Positions 1 through 7,420 of a DNA stretch of 40,007 bases are shown in pieces; position 1 is the stretch's first letter, and every line of letters begins with the position of its first letter. The translations under genes and the position numbers were made by a program. Below the pieces are notes generated by a model, which saw nothing but the letters and a program-made list of their open reading frames with translations, had not been told where the DNA came from and searched no databases. This DNA comes from Acidimicrobiia bacterium (GTDB lineage: Bacteria > Actinomycetota > Acidimicrobiia > Spongiisociales > UBA4744): NCBI GenBank assembly GCA_029863625.1, contig JAOTUY010000025.1, positions 1-40,007 of the forward strand. Direction: 5' to 3'.

Positions 1-1
1 G

Positions 2-403
2 TCGTATGTCTCTCCGTTCCTGGCACGCCGTCTACGCGAGGAGCCGACCGTTCTGGCCGCCCTCGCCATCGAAGCGGCGGCCGCCTTCATTACCGCCCAG
101 ATCTTTGGTTTGACCGCAGCAGTGCTACTGGCCGCCTCGGCCGGCCTGGCGTGGGGAACGGCCAAGTTCGGTTTCGATGCGCTGCTGCAAAAAACGGCTT
201 CCCGGGAGCAACGGGGGGCCGCCTTCACCAGGGCGGAAACGATCTTCCAGCTGCTGTGGGTCGTCGGCGCTCTGCTTCCGATCGCCTTCACGATTTCCAG
301 CACCGTGGGGTTGTCTTTCGCCGGAACCGCGGCGCTGTTCGCCCAGGTGGTGATTGTGTCCGGTCTTTTGGTTGAGGCCCGCAACGGCGATCGCCTCGAC
401 TGA
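2..403 (+). CDS. MFS-like transporter, C-terminal fragment (5' end outside window)
   Basis: The reading frame is open from the left edge to a TGA at 401-403, so this is the last 133 residues of a longer membrane protein. Three hydrophobic segments are visible (roughly residues 17-50, 74-95 and 100-125), separated by short polar loops. The loop following the first pair is basic and contains a phenylalanine- and lysine-rich stretch. This pattern suits the last helices of a major facilitator transporter, but no diagnostic motif is visible, so the family is a tentative inference and the substrate is unknown. The next gene is convergent and its stop lies 3 bases away. Confidence 0.5.
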   Translation, partial: SYVSPFLARRLREEPTVLAALAIEAAAAFITAQIFGLTAAVLLAASAGLAWGTAKFGFDALLQKTASREQRGAAFTRAETIFQLLWVVGALLPIAFTISSTVGLSFAGTAALFAQVVIVSGLLVEARNGDRLD

Positions 404-406
404 GCC

Positions 407-589
407 CTAACCGATGTAGTACATCCCGGCCAGGTCGTCGGAGACCCGCAGATCGACCTCAAGTTCAACCCGTTCGGCCGCGTGGGCCGAAAACAAGCGC
501 ATCTGCAAGCCCCGGTCGCGCTGAACGGCGACGGCGACGGGTCGAGGGCGGATCGCTTCGACCGACACATCAAGGGCGGGTTGGATCAT
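407..589 (-). CDS. Small protein of unknown function (60 aa)
   Basis: A 60-residue protein starting at the ATG at 589. A longer in-frame extension to 715 would cover the promoter and operator described just upstream, so the internal ATG is preferred. The sequence alternates hydrophobic and charged residues (beta-strand-like), contains no cysteine, and ends MYYIG. I do not recognise it. It has its own good sigma70-type promoter with an inverted repeat in the start-site region, which suggests a regulated monocistronic gene. The purine-rich stretch gagagcgag upstream could act as a weak ribosome binding site. Confidence 0.45.
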   Translation of the reverse strand: MIQPALDVSVEAIRPRPVAVAVQRDRGLQMRLFSAHAAERVELEVDLRVSDDLAGMYYIG

Positions 590-621
590 GCTCGCTCGCT
601 CTCTGTCGAGCCTCCCATGAC

Positions 622-638
622 CACCACTGATAGTGGTG
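622..638 (-). promoter_or_regulatory. Operator-like inverted repeat
   Basis: A perfect dyad of two 7-bp arms, CACCACT and AGTGGTG, separated by GAT. It begins directly after the -10 hexamer of the minus-strand promoter at 639-667, so it covers the expected transcription start. That position is typical of a repressor operator. The regulator is unknown. Confidence 0.5.
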
Positions 639-667
639 ACTATACCGCAATAGGCGGGAGTTGTGAA
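639..667 (-). promoter_or_regulatory. Sigma70-type promoter for the 60-aa gene
   Basis: Read on the minus strand: -35 TTCACA (662-667), a 17-base spacer, and -10 TATAGT (639-644). Both hexamers are close to consensus and the spacing is ideal. It drives the small gene at 407-589. Confidence 0.6.
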
Positions 668-686
668 GGATAAATCTGGAAGGGCA

Positions 687-1154
687 TCACGTGAGATCGA
701 TGTGCACGAGCACAATCAACGGAAGAAGCGCTCGAACGTCCGCAGGATCCGGCGAGCCGTCTGGGCCCATGGCGACTCCGTGCGCTTTGGCCTCTCGCGT
801 CCGGCCGGTGAGGAAGTCGACGACCTCTTCAAGGTCGCTATCGGTGCCGACGTGAGCCTCGGCCCGGCCGGTCACGATCCGACCGGCCAGGCGCACCTCG
901 ACCGCCGGTTGGTCCTCGAAGTTCCGCCACCACGATCGGTCTTTGGTCGTCCACATGAGGATTGAGTTGTTGCGCCGCCGGTAGCTGATCGGGATCGAGT
1001 ACTTCCGGCCGGAACGCCGGCCGGTGAAGGTGAGCAGAGCTACGTATTTTCCGATGGAGTTCTGCAGGACCGGAGTCTTGAGGAAGAAAGTCATCATTGC
1101 GTTGAGAGGTGCCGGTACTTTCCCGGATGGGACCTTCGCAGTGGAATCTGCCAT
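687..1154 (-). CDS. Deazaflavin (F420)-dependent nitroreductase/quinone reductase family protein
   Basis: A 155-residue protein that resembles the Ddn-like split beta-barrel family, which uses reduced F420 to reduce quinones or nitro compounds in actinobacteria. The family signature is the segment GKYVALLTFTGRRSGR (about residues 36-51) followed by a strand ending in a tryptophan-rich stretch (DRSWWRNFE, about 73-81) and PAVEVRLAGR. The length fits the family. It lies 18 bases downstream of the RemA-like gene on the same strand, so the two are probably cotranscribed. The subfamily is assigned by eye, and a heme- or FMN-binding relative of the same fold is possible. Confidence 0.75.
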   Translation of the reverse strand: MADSTAKVPSGKVPAPLNAMMTFFLKTPVLQNSIGKYVALLTFTGRRSGRKYSIPISYRRRNNSILMWTTKDRSWWRNFEDQPAVEVRLAGRIVTGRAEAHVGTDSDLEEVVDFLTGRTREAKAHGVAMGPDGSPDPADVRALLPLIVLVHIDLT

Positions 1155-1172
1155 AGCGGGTTTCCCCCCTGT

Positions 1173-1526
1173 TCAGCCGAGTACCTGTTCCGCCTCTTCG
1201 ATCAGCCCGGAAATGTCTACGCCGGTCTCTTCCTTGAGGACCCGGCGCATGACCGGGGACACTTCGTTCAGGCCGGAGGCAATCTGTCGCAGAGCGCTGC
1301 GCTGCTGTCGCATCCGGCTGGCTTCCTCCGCCGGCGTGACCAGGTCGTCGACAATCGAACCTTCGGCTCGCGAGGCAACCAGCGGCTCGGGAACCCCCCG
1401 CACCCAAACCAACGAGCGGCGGCCCGGCCCCCGTCCTTTCGTGATCGGCTCGACGGCCACGACTTCGTCGGACCGCACGTACTTGCCATAACCCAAGCTC
1501 ACAAGTTGATCGGACTGGATGCGCAT
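1173..1526 (-). CDS. RemA/DUF370-like small regulatory protein with C-terminal extension
   Basis: A 117-residue protein. The N-terminal half follows the pattern of RemA (DUF370), a DNA-binding regulator of matrix genes in Bacillus: LVSLGYGKYVRSDEVVAVEPI matches the glycine-turn and strand start of RemA, and GRRSLVWV followed by residues up to VDDL matches the GRRTRAVVI...VAHRL part. The C-terminal half (about 65-117) is an added helical region rich in Arg, Gln and Glu. RemA homologues of this kind occur in other phyla with unknown targets. The next gene downstream is the F420-type reductase. The assignment is by pattern only. Confidence 0.45.
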   Translation of the reverse strand: MRIQSDQLVSLGYGKYVRSDEVVAVEPITKGRGPGRRSLVWVRGVPEPLVASRAEGSIVDDLVTPAEEASRMRQQRSALRQIASGLNEVSPVMRRVLKEETGVDISGLIEEAEQVLG

Positions 1527-1569
1527 GCGTGATCCTTTCGGCCTTGTCCAGCCTATCGGGACGTCGGCG

Positions 1570-2472
1570 TCAGGTGCGACTGCGAGCTATCAGCGCCACC
1601 GCTCCGAGAATCAGCGGCAAGGCAATCCAGGTTTCGCCGGTGAGCGTTTCTTTGCCCAGGGTCACGCCCAGCCCGACCGCCACAACCGGGTTGACGTACG
1701 CGTAGCTGGTGGCCAGGACCGGGCGTACCGTCCGCAACAGGTAGGCGTACGCGCTGAAAGCGATCAGCGATCCGGGTCCGATCAAATAGACGAGGGCCCA
1801 CCAGCTTCTCGCCCCGGGGACCGCCCCAATGCTCTCACCGGCAATGACGCCGGCCAGGCTCAGTGCCAGCCCACCGCAGAGCATCTGCACGGCAGTCGAC
1901 ATGAAACCGGCCGGCAGTTCGACGTGATTGGACCACACCGACGCGATCGCCCACAGCAACGGCGCCAGGATCAAGAGGAAGAGCCCAAGAGGGAGCGCAT
2001 CGAAATCGCCCTCCCGCGACAGGATCACGACGCCAACGATGCCGATGACCAAACCAACCCACTCCATCCTGGTCGGCCACCTATCGAAGAAACCGGAGAC
2101 CACGGCGGCCCAGACCGGCGTCATGCCGACGGCGGTAGCAGCCAGGCCCGAGCCCACCCCCATCCCTTCTGCCGTGGTGACCAACCCGAGTCCGCCAACG
2201 AACAGCAGAGAGCCGATCAGGAACCCGTTCCTCCACTGGCGGACCGTGGGGGCGGGCGCACCCCGAAAACGCATCCACGTGTACAGGATGGCCCCGGCGA
2301 TCAGCATCCGGATGGCGTTGCCGAGAAATGGCGGGAATCCCTCGACCATGTAGCGAAGAGCGAGGTAGGTCGAGCCCCAGATCGTATACACCGCCAGTTG
2401 CGCCAGGACGATCAGGAGCCTGCGGTTGGCAGTCGACGGTGGGGAGTTAGTGATGATGGCGGATGGCGGCAT
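1570..2472 (-). CDS. EamA/DMT-family transporter (YedA-like)
   Basis: A 300-residue membrane protein with about ten hydrophobic segments arranged as two EamA repeats. The first repeat starts with VYTIWGSTYLALRYM, close to the usual EamA entry motif. The second starts around the LLWAIASVWSN segment. This family exports amino acids, metabolites or drugs; the substrate cannot be told. The ATG at 2472 is chosen because an upstream extension would overlap the divergent methyltransferase gene. The 40-base gap to that gene must hold both promoters. Confidence 0.8.
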   Translation of the reverse strand: MPPSAIITNSPPSTANRRLLIVLAQLAVYTIWGSTYLALRYMVEGFPPFLGNAIRMLIAGAILYTWMRFRGAPAPTVRQWRNGFLIGSLLFVGGLGLVTTAEGMGVGSGLAATAVGMTPVWAAVVSGFFDRWPTRMEWVGLVIGIVGVVILSREGDFDALPLGLFLLILAPLLWAIASVWSNHVELPAGFMSTAVQMLCGGLALSLAGVIAGESIGAVPGARSWWALVYLIGPGSLIAFSAYAYLLRTVRPVLATSYAYVNPVVAVGLGVTLGKETLTGETWIALPLILGAVALIARSRT

Positions 2473-2512
2473 AGAGCCAGGAATCCTAGGACCCTGCTGG
2501 CATGATGATGAC

Positions 2513-3328
2513 GTGACCACAGTGATCGAGATCCAGGACGCGGCGGACCCGCGGGTTGCCGATTATGTGCGGCTGACCGATGCCGAGCTGCGGCGTGAGG
2601 CCGGGTACTTCATTGCCGAGAGCCCCGAGGTGGTCAGGCGATTGCTGGCCGGCTCCCACCCGGTTCGCAGTGTGCTGGTCACCCCGGCTCGCTACCCCCA
2701 ACTCGCCGACGACCTCGCCCAACGCGACGTTACGGTCTTCCTCGCCGGGCAAGCGGTCATGAATGAAGTGGCAGGGTTCAAGCTGCACCGGGGGGTGGTG
2801 GCGGTGGCCGAGCGGCTGCCCGAGCCTCGGTTAGAGAAGGTGATCGGCGCAGCCCGGACGCTGGCAGTTCTGGAAGGTCTGAACGATCAGGAGAACCTCG
2901 GGGCCATCTTTCGCAGCGCCCTGGCACTGGGAATCGATGCGGTACTGCTAGACCCGACCTGTGCCGATCCTTACTACCGCCGGACGGTGCGGGTCTCGAT
3001 GGGGGCGGTATTCCAGCTTCCCTTCGTGCGGCTCGCCGACTGGCCGGATGATCTCGAGATCGTCCGCAGGAAAGGGTTTGAGCTTCTGGCGCTGACCCCG
3101 GATACCGACGCCGAATCGATCGATGATGTGCCGGTCCGAGATGCGGCGCGCCGGGCGTTGCTACTGGGGGCGGAAGGACCCGGCCTCCTTCCCGGCACCC
3201 TGGCCCGGGTCGACCGGCTGGTGCGAATCCCGATCCGGCCGGGCTTCGACTCGCTCAACGTCGGCCACGCGGCTGCGATCGCTTTTCACCGGTTGGCTGA
3301 AGGGAGGGCGGATCACTCTTCGCGTTAG
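2513..3328 (+). CDS. TrmH/SpoU-family RNA 2'-O-methyltransferase
   Basis: A 271-residue SPOUT methyltransferase of the TsnR/RlmB type that transfers a methyl group from SAM to a ribose 2'-OH in rRNA or tRNA. The N-terminal part (to about residue 100) is the L30e-like substrate-binding domain. The catalytic domain starts at LEGLNDQENLGAIFRSA, the Asn/Arg motif 1. Motif 2 is LLLGAEGPGL and motif 3 is the segment with DSLNVGHAAAIAF, which together form the SAM knot. The GTG at 2513 gives the family's usual start and lies 6 bases after CATGAT, so it may be read from a leaderless transcript. An upstream ATG would overlap the divergent EamA gene. Confidence 0.85.
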   Translation: MTTVIEIQDAADPRVADYVRLTDAELRREAGYFIAESPEVVRRLLAGSHPVRSVLVTPARYPQLADDLAQRDVTVFLAGQAVMNEVAGFKLHRGVVAVAERLPEPRLEKVIGAARTLAVLEGLNDQENLGAIFRSALALGIDAVLLDPTCADPYYRRTVRVSMGAVFQLPFVRLADWPDDLEIVRRKGFELLALTPDTDAESIDDVPVRDAARRALLLGAEGPGLLPGTLARVDRLVRIPIRPGFDSLNVGHAAAIAFHRLAEGRADHSSR

Positions 3329-3363
3329 CCGCAGGCGCTCCCCCATGCCGTATCCTGTCGCCC

Positions 3364-4377
3364 ATGCGCGTTCTCGTCACCGGTGGCACCGGTTTCATTG
3401 GGAGTCACACCGTCGTTGAGCTGATCGAAGCCGGCCATCAGGTCGTGATCGTCGACAATCTCGTCAATTCGAAGCGTTCGGTTCTCGATCGGGTGGCGCG
3501 GATTTCGGGGACTGCCCCTGAGTTTCACGAAGCAGACATCAGAGATGAGACGGCGCTCGACCGCATCGTGGGAGGGGGCGGGTTCGAGGCGGTCGTCCAT
3601 TTTGCCGGGCTGAAAGCCGTTGGGGAGAGCGTTCGACGCCCGCTCGACTACTGGGAAGTCAACGTGGGTGGGTCGACCACCTTGTTCCGGGTCCTCGACC
3701 GCAACGACGTGCGGACGGTGGTTTTCAGCTCATCCGCCACCGTGTATGGCGATCCGGACGAGGTCCCCGTCACTGAAGCCACGCCGATCAAGCCGGCCAC
3801 CAATCCCTACGGTGGAACCAAGCAGGTCATCGAACAGATCCTCACCGACCTGCACGCCTCGGACCCTCGCTGGAATGTCGCGCTGCTGCGGTACTTCAAC
3901 CCGGTGGGAGCCCATGCGAGCGGTCTGATCGGGGAGGACCCGAACGACATCCCCAACAATCTGATGCCCATCGTCGCTCAGGTGGCGGCGGGCAAGCTTC
4001 CTGAAGTCAATGTTTACGGCAACGACTACCCGACCCGGGACGGCTCGGGCGTGCGTGACTACATCCACGTGGTCGACCTCGCCGAAGGCCATCTGGCGGC
4101 CCTCGACCGTCTGGCGGTCGATTCCGGCCGGCACGTCTGGAATCTTGGTACCGGGAACGGCACGACGGTTCTTGAAGTCATCGCCGCTTTCAGCGCCGCG
4201 ACCGGCCGCGACATCCCGTACCGGCCGGCCGCCCGGCGGCCGGGCGACGTGGCCGAGACCTGGGCCGATGTGACCAAAGCGGAGCGGGAGCTGGGCTGGC
4301 GAGCCGGGCGGACCGTCGACGAGATGTGTGCCGACACGTGGCGCTGGCAGCAGTACGCCCTCACGCTCGACGGATAG
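3364..4377 (+). CDS. galE: UDP-glucose 4-epimerase
   Basis: A 337-residue short-chain dehydrogenase fold enzyme, full length for GalE, interconverting UDP-glucose and UDP-galactose. It has the NAD-binding GGTGFIGSH (7-15), the DN motif after strand 2, HFAGLKAVGES (79-89), the catalytic Ser in SSSATVYG (124 region), and the Tyr149-xxx-Lys153 pair in YGGTK. The segment RYFNPVGAH and the closing RRPGDVAETWAD also match GalE. TATCCT at 3351-3356 lies 7 bases before the ATG, so the mRNA is probably leaderless. The gene converges on the cyclase gene with a 2-base gap and no visible terminator. Confidence 0.92.
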   Translation: MRVLVTGGTGFIGSHTVVELIEAGHQVVIVDNLVNSKRSVLDRVARISGTAPEFHEADIRDETALDRIVGGGGFEAVVHFAGLKAVGESVRRPLDYWEVNVGGSTTLFRVLDRNDVRTVVFSSSATVYGDPDEVPVTEATPIKPATNPYGGTKQVIEQILTDLHASDPRWNVALLRYFNPVGAHASGLIGEDPNDIPNNLMPIVAQVAAGKLPEVNVYGNDYPTRDGSGVRDYIHVVDLAEGHLAALDRLAVDSGRHVWNLGTGNGTTVLEVIAAFSAATGRDIPYRPAARRPGDVAETWADVTKAERELGWRAGRTVDEMCADTWRWQQYALTLDG

Positions 4378-4379
4378 TT

Positions 4380-5822
4380 TCAGTCTTCTCTGCGACCGAT
4401 CGAAGCGATCGCTCGGAAAGCGCTGGGGATCTTCTTGGCGAGGTAGAGCGATACCCGGTCGGCGGTATGAAGACCCCGATCGTCGCGGAGATCGATCTCC
4501 AGATGCTCGGGGACCTCGTTGGCAGCATACAATTGCCAGTCACCGGGTACCCCTTTCAACTGGTGCAGCCCGCGCGGGCGAAAGACGATCCCCGACCCGA
4601 CCACCAGCTCCCGGACGGTGCTCGAAACGAAGACCTCGCCGGGTTGTGCCTCTGCCATCACCCGGGCGGCGATGTGGACGGCAATACCGCCGACATCTGC
4701 GTTGCCCATCACCTCGATCTCACCGGTGTGGATACCGACCCGCAGCTCAATGCCCAGGTCGTTGACCCCGGCGGCGACTGCTTGTCCGCACGCGATGGCC
4801 CGGGCCGGCGAGTCGAACACAACCAGAAACCCGTCCCCGGTGTTCTTGATGACTCGTCCGCCGTGATCTTTGAACTCATCGGTCAGCAACATGTTGTGTT
4901 GCTCGAGAAGCTCAGCCCAGCGCTTGTCACCCATTGAGGCTGCCATGATCGTCGAATCGGCGATGTCGGTGAAAAGGACCGTGGCCAGGCGCCGTTCCCG
5001 CCTTCCCTCGGTGCGGCGCCCGGTCAAGAACTCGGCCATGGCGTTGACCAAAGGCCGGCTGTCGCCAAACCAGGGCATATGATCGGTTCCATCCACGATG
5101 GCCAGCTTGGCGCCGGGGATTCCCTTGGCGAGCTCGCGACCCCACTCGACCGGGGCGAAGGGATCGTCTCGACGGTGGAGCACGAGACACGGAACGTCGA
5201 TGGTGGGGAGGATCGACGTGACGTCCACCTCCTGAATCGACTGGACCAGAGCCCGGGCCATGCCGGGACTGGTCGCAGCCCGTTCGAAGACGCCGGCCAG
5301 GCGCTTGCGAACCGCCGACTCCTGCCGGACGGTTGAGAAGATAGTGGACGTCATTCCGGAGCCCCACTGGTCAACCGCCTCGACAAAGCGAGCCATCACC
5401 CCCTGCTCGAGTTGTTTTCCGCTGGCGAACGTGCCGTAGAGGACCAGCGCATCGACCCGTTCCGGATGGGTGGCCGTGAACAGGATGCTGAGCGGTCCGC
5501 CTTCTGACATGCCGAACAGCGAAGCCCGCTCAACGCCGGCTCCGTCCATCACCGCCGTGATGTCCTCGATGCGAGTGTCAAAGCGAACCGCTCCCGGGGT
5601 TGGATCCGATAGGCCGGTGCCCCGTTTGTCGAAAATGATCACCCGGGCGAATGAGGCGAGTTGTTCGGCGAACTGATTGAAGGACGGCAGCGTCCAGTTC
5701 AGGTCGAGATGCGAAACGAACCCGGGCGTGACGACCAGGTCGAGCGGGCCCTCACCAAACACCTGATAGGCGATATTGGTTTCCCCGCTTTGGGCGTAGC
5801 GAGTCTCAGGTGTCAGTGCCAT
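4380..5822 (-). CDS. Alpha/beta-hydrolase fused to class III adenylate/guanylate cyclase
   Basis: A 480-residue two-domain protein. Residues 1-265 form an alpha/beta-hydrolase with the nucleophile elbow GMSEGG (Ser106), Asp220 and His248 in order. Residues 279-440 form a class III nucleotide cyclase domain with metal-binding Asp286 (FTDIADST) and Asp330 (NTGDGFLVVFD). Lys326 and Asp376 sit where adenine-selecting residues usually lie, which suggests ATP as substrate. The transition-state Asn of the usual VN.AAR motif is His383 here (AVHIAARV). Such fusions are common in mycobacteria and Bradyrhizobium; the hydrolase part may sense a ligand that sets cAMP output. The ATG at 5822 is chosen because the longer frame has no domain upstream. 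Confidence 0.85.
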   Translation of the reverse strand: MALTPETRYAQSGETNIAYQVFGEGPLDLVVTPGFVSHLDLNWTLPSFNQFAEQLASFARVIIFDKRGTGLSDPTPGAVRFDTRIEDITAVMDGAGVERASLFGMSEGGPLSILFTATHPERVDALVLYGTFASGKQLEQGVMARFVEAVDQWGSGMTSTIFSTVRQESAVRKRLAGVFERAATSPGMARALVQSIQEVDVTSILPTIDVPCLVLHRRDDPFAPVEWGRELAKGIPGAKLAIVDGTDHMPWFGDSRPLVNAMAEFLTGRRTEGRRERRLATVLFTDIADSTIMAASMGDKRWAELLEQHNMLLTDEFKDHGGRVIKNTGDGFLVVFDSPARAIACGQAVAAGVNDLGIELRVGIHTGEIEVMGNADVGGIAVHIAARVMAEAQPGEVFVSSTVRELVVGSGIVFRPRGLHQLKGVPGDWQLYAANEVPEHLEIDLRDDRGLHTADRVSLYLAKKIPSAFRAIASIGRRED

Positions 5823-5998
5823 TCCCTTGCCTGATCGAGCCCGATAAGCGTATATGACCGGGCCGGGCCATGGCGGGCCGATCTTGCGGCGCGAGGGACC
5901 ATTTCCGAGTGTCCGCAATAGGGTCTTTCGGCCGTAGTGGAGCCGGACCGTCCTCGTTAGAGTTATGGCCAGCCTTAAGACTTGTACCATCATTATCC

Positions 5999-6012
5999 AG
6001 GTTGGGCTAAAC
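5999..6012 (+). promoter_or_regulatory. Candidate iron box (DtxR/IdeR-like) before the feo operon
   Basis: AGGTTGGGCTAAAC matches 12 of 14 bases of the core of the actinobacterial iron box (AGGTTAGGCTAACC) and abuts the ATG at 6013. It would let an iron-loaded DtxR-family protein, perhaps the product of the first gene, repress the operon. The outer bases of the 19-mer do not match, so this is a partial site. Confidence 0.4.
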
Positions 6013-6678
6013 ATGGTCTCGGAACCCGTCACCAGCGAAAGCGAAGAGATGTACCTCATCCACGTCGCCATGGCGGGGGAGGAGGGTGTCGAAGGTCCGG
6101 TCGGCCTCTCGCGGTTGGCCGAGATGCTGTCGGTTTCCCCGGTTTCGGCCAATCAAATGGTGAGGAAGCTGGCCGGACGGGGTCTGGTGCAGTACCTCCC
6201 GTACAAGGGGGTTGAGCTGACCGCGCCGGGGCGGGAAATCGCCGACCAGGTGTTGCGAGGCCGGCGTCTATGGGCCCTGTTTCTGGCCGAGCAACTGGGT
6301 CTTTCACCGGCCCGGGCCGACGCCATCGCCTGTGATCTCGAACACATCACGCCGCCCGACCTGGCCGACCGGCTGTCCCATCTCCTCGGTGATCCGACCC
6401 GGGGACCGCAGGGCCAGCCGATTCCCGACCCCGGTCGTCCGACCCCCGGACGATCTATGGTGCTGTCCGAGCTACTGGTCGGCGGCGCGGGAACCGTCAC
6501 CCGGGTCGAAGGCACGTCGGCGGCCAATTCGTTTCTTGCTGGTGAAGGCCTGGTTCCCGGCGCGGAAGTGAAGCTGGTGGCCCGGGGCCGGGGTGGTGAC
6601 TGCCTCGTCCGGGTCGATTCGACCGATGTTCACCTGGCCGGACAACTCACGGGCAGCGTGATGGTGAGCCTCCCATGA
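6013..6678 (+). CDS. DtxR/MntR-family metalloregulator with C-terminal FeoA-like domain
   Basis: A 221-residue regulator: winged helix at about 8-72 (recognition helix near VSANQMVRKL), dimer and metal region to about 130, and a FeoA/SH3-like domain from about 150. Aligned without gaps to DtxR, the primary metal site is kept (Cys107, Glu110 and His111 in ACDLEH, with Met13), but the ancillary ligands are lost: His79 to Arg84, Glu83 to Ala88, His98 to Asp103. It is the first gene of the feo operon, overlapping feoA by 4 bases, so it probably represses that operon. The ATG at 6013 is preferred; an in-frame ATG at 5965 would run through the possible iron box. Confidence 0.85.
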   Translation: MVSEPVTSESEEMYLIHVAMAGEEGVEGPVGLSRLAEMLSVSPVSANQMVRKLAGRGLVQYLPYKGVELTAPGREIADQVLRGRRLWALFLAEQLGLSPARADAIACDLEHITPPDLADRLSHLLGDPTRGPQGQPIPDPGRPTPGRSMVLSELLVGGAGTVTRVEGTSAANSFLAGEGLVPGAEVKLVARGRGGDCLVRVDSTDVHLAGQLTGSVMVSLP

Positions 6679-6917
6679 GCAGGGCGCTCTCCGAAGTTCC
6701 GAGAGGAGAAACGGTCCGGTTGGCAGGCGTCGACGCGGATCGCGGCACGGTCCACCGACTCGCCGAGATGGGTCTGACTCCGGGAGTTGCGTTGACCGTG
6801 CTGCAAACGTCAAAGGGCCCGGTCCTGGTCGCCGTTCGGGGTGCCCGGGTGGCGGTAGGCCGGAAAATGGCGACCACCATGCGGGTGGTGTCCAACGGCA
6901 CCGGAGCCGGGGCATGA
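6675..6917 (+). CDS. feoA: FeoA, ferrous-iron transport accessory protein
   Basis: An 80-residue SH3-like protein of usual FeoA length. The core LAEMGLTPG (about 29-37) is the FeoA signature, followed by the strand-rich half with GPVLVAVRGARVAVGR. FeoA is a cytosolic partner of the FeoB pore. It overlaps the regulator upstream and the FeoB G-domain gene downstream by 4 bases each (ATGA), so translation of the three is coupled. Confidence 0.9.
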   Translation: MSRALSEVPRGETVRLAGVDADRGTVHRLAEMGLTPGVALTVLQTSKGPVLVAVRGARVAVGRKMATTMRVVSNGTGAGA

Positions 6918-7420
6918 GGAGACTGTCGATCGCACTGGCCGGCAACCCCAACTCGGGAAAGACCACCCTCTTCAACGTGCTGACCGGCTCGCGCCAGCAC
7001 GTCGGCAATTGGCCGGGTAAGACTGTTGAAAAGCGGTCCGGGCGGTTTTCCGAAGGGGACGTGGAGTTCGAAGTAGTCGATCTGCCCGGCACCTACAGCC
7101 TCGCCGCCGTGTCGCCCGAGGAGTTGGTGGCCCGGGGTTATCTGCTCGAAGAGACCCCGGATGTGGTGATCCTCGTCGTCGACGCATCCAACCCGGAACG
7201 AAACCTGTACCTCACGGTGCAGATCCTCGAGCTGGGGATTCCGTGTGTGGTGGCGCTCAACATGTCAGACACCGCTGAGGCTCGCGGGCTCCGCATCGAT
7301 CACGATCTCCTCCAACAAAGGTTGGGAATCCCGGTGATCCGGACCGTTGCCCGGCGTCGGGACGGAATCGAAGATCTCCTGAAAGCGGTGGTCGCGGTCG
7401 GCGCGGAGCGGGCCGCATGA
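6914..7420 (+). CDS. feoB: FeoB G-domain protein (N-terminal half of a split FeoB)
   Basis: A 168-residue GTPase equal to the G domain of FeoB alone. G1 is GNPNSGKT (10-17), the G2 region has VGNWPGKTVEK (30-40), G3 is DLPGTYSL (56-63), G4 is NMSD (116-119), and a G5-like segment follows near residue 141. In most bacteria this domain continues into a helical GDI-like domain and the iron pore. Here it stops at TGA, and the rest starts at the overlapping ATG (ATGA at 7417-7420). The overlap is a normal coupled junction with proper ends on both sides, so a sequencing frameshift is unlikely. Confidence 0.9.
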   Translation: MRRLSIALAGNPNSGKTTLFNVLTGSRQHVGNWPGKTVEKRSGRFSEGDVEFEVVDLPGTYSLAAVSPEELVARGYLLEETPDVVILVVDASNPERNLYLTVQILELGIPCVVALNMSDTAEARGLRIDHDLLQQRLGIPVIRTVARRRDGIEDLLKAVVAVGAERAA

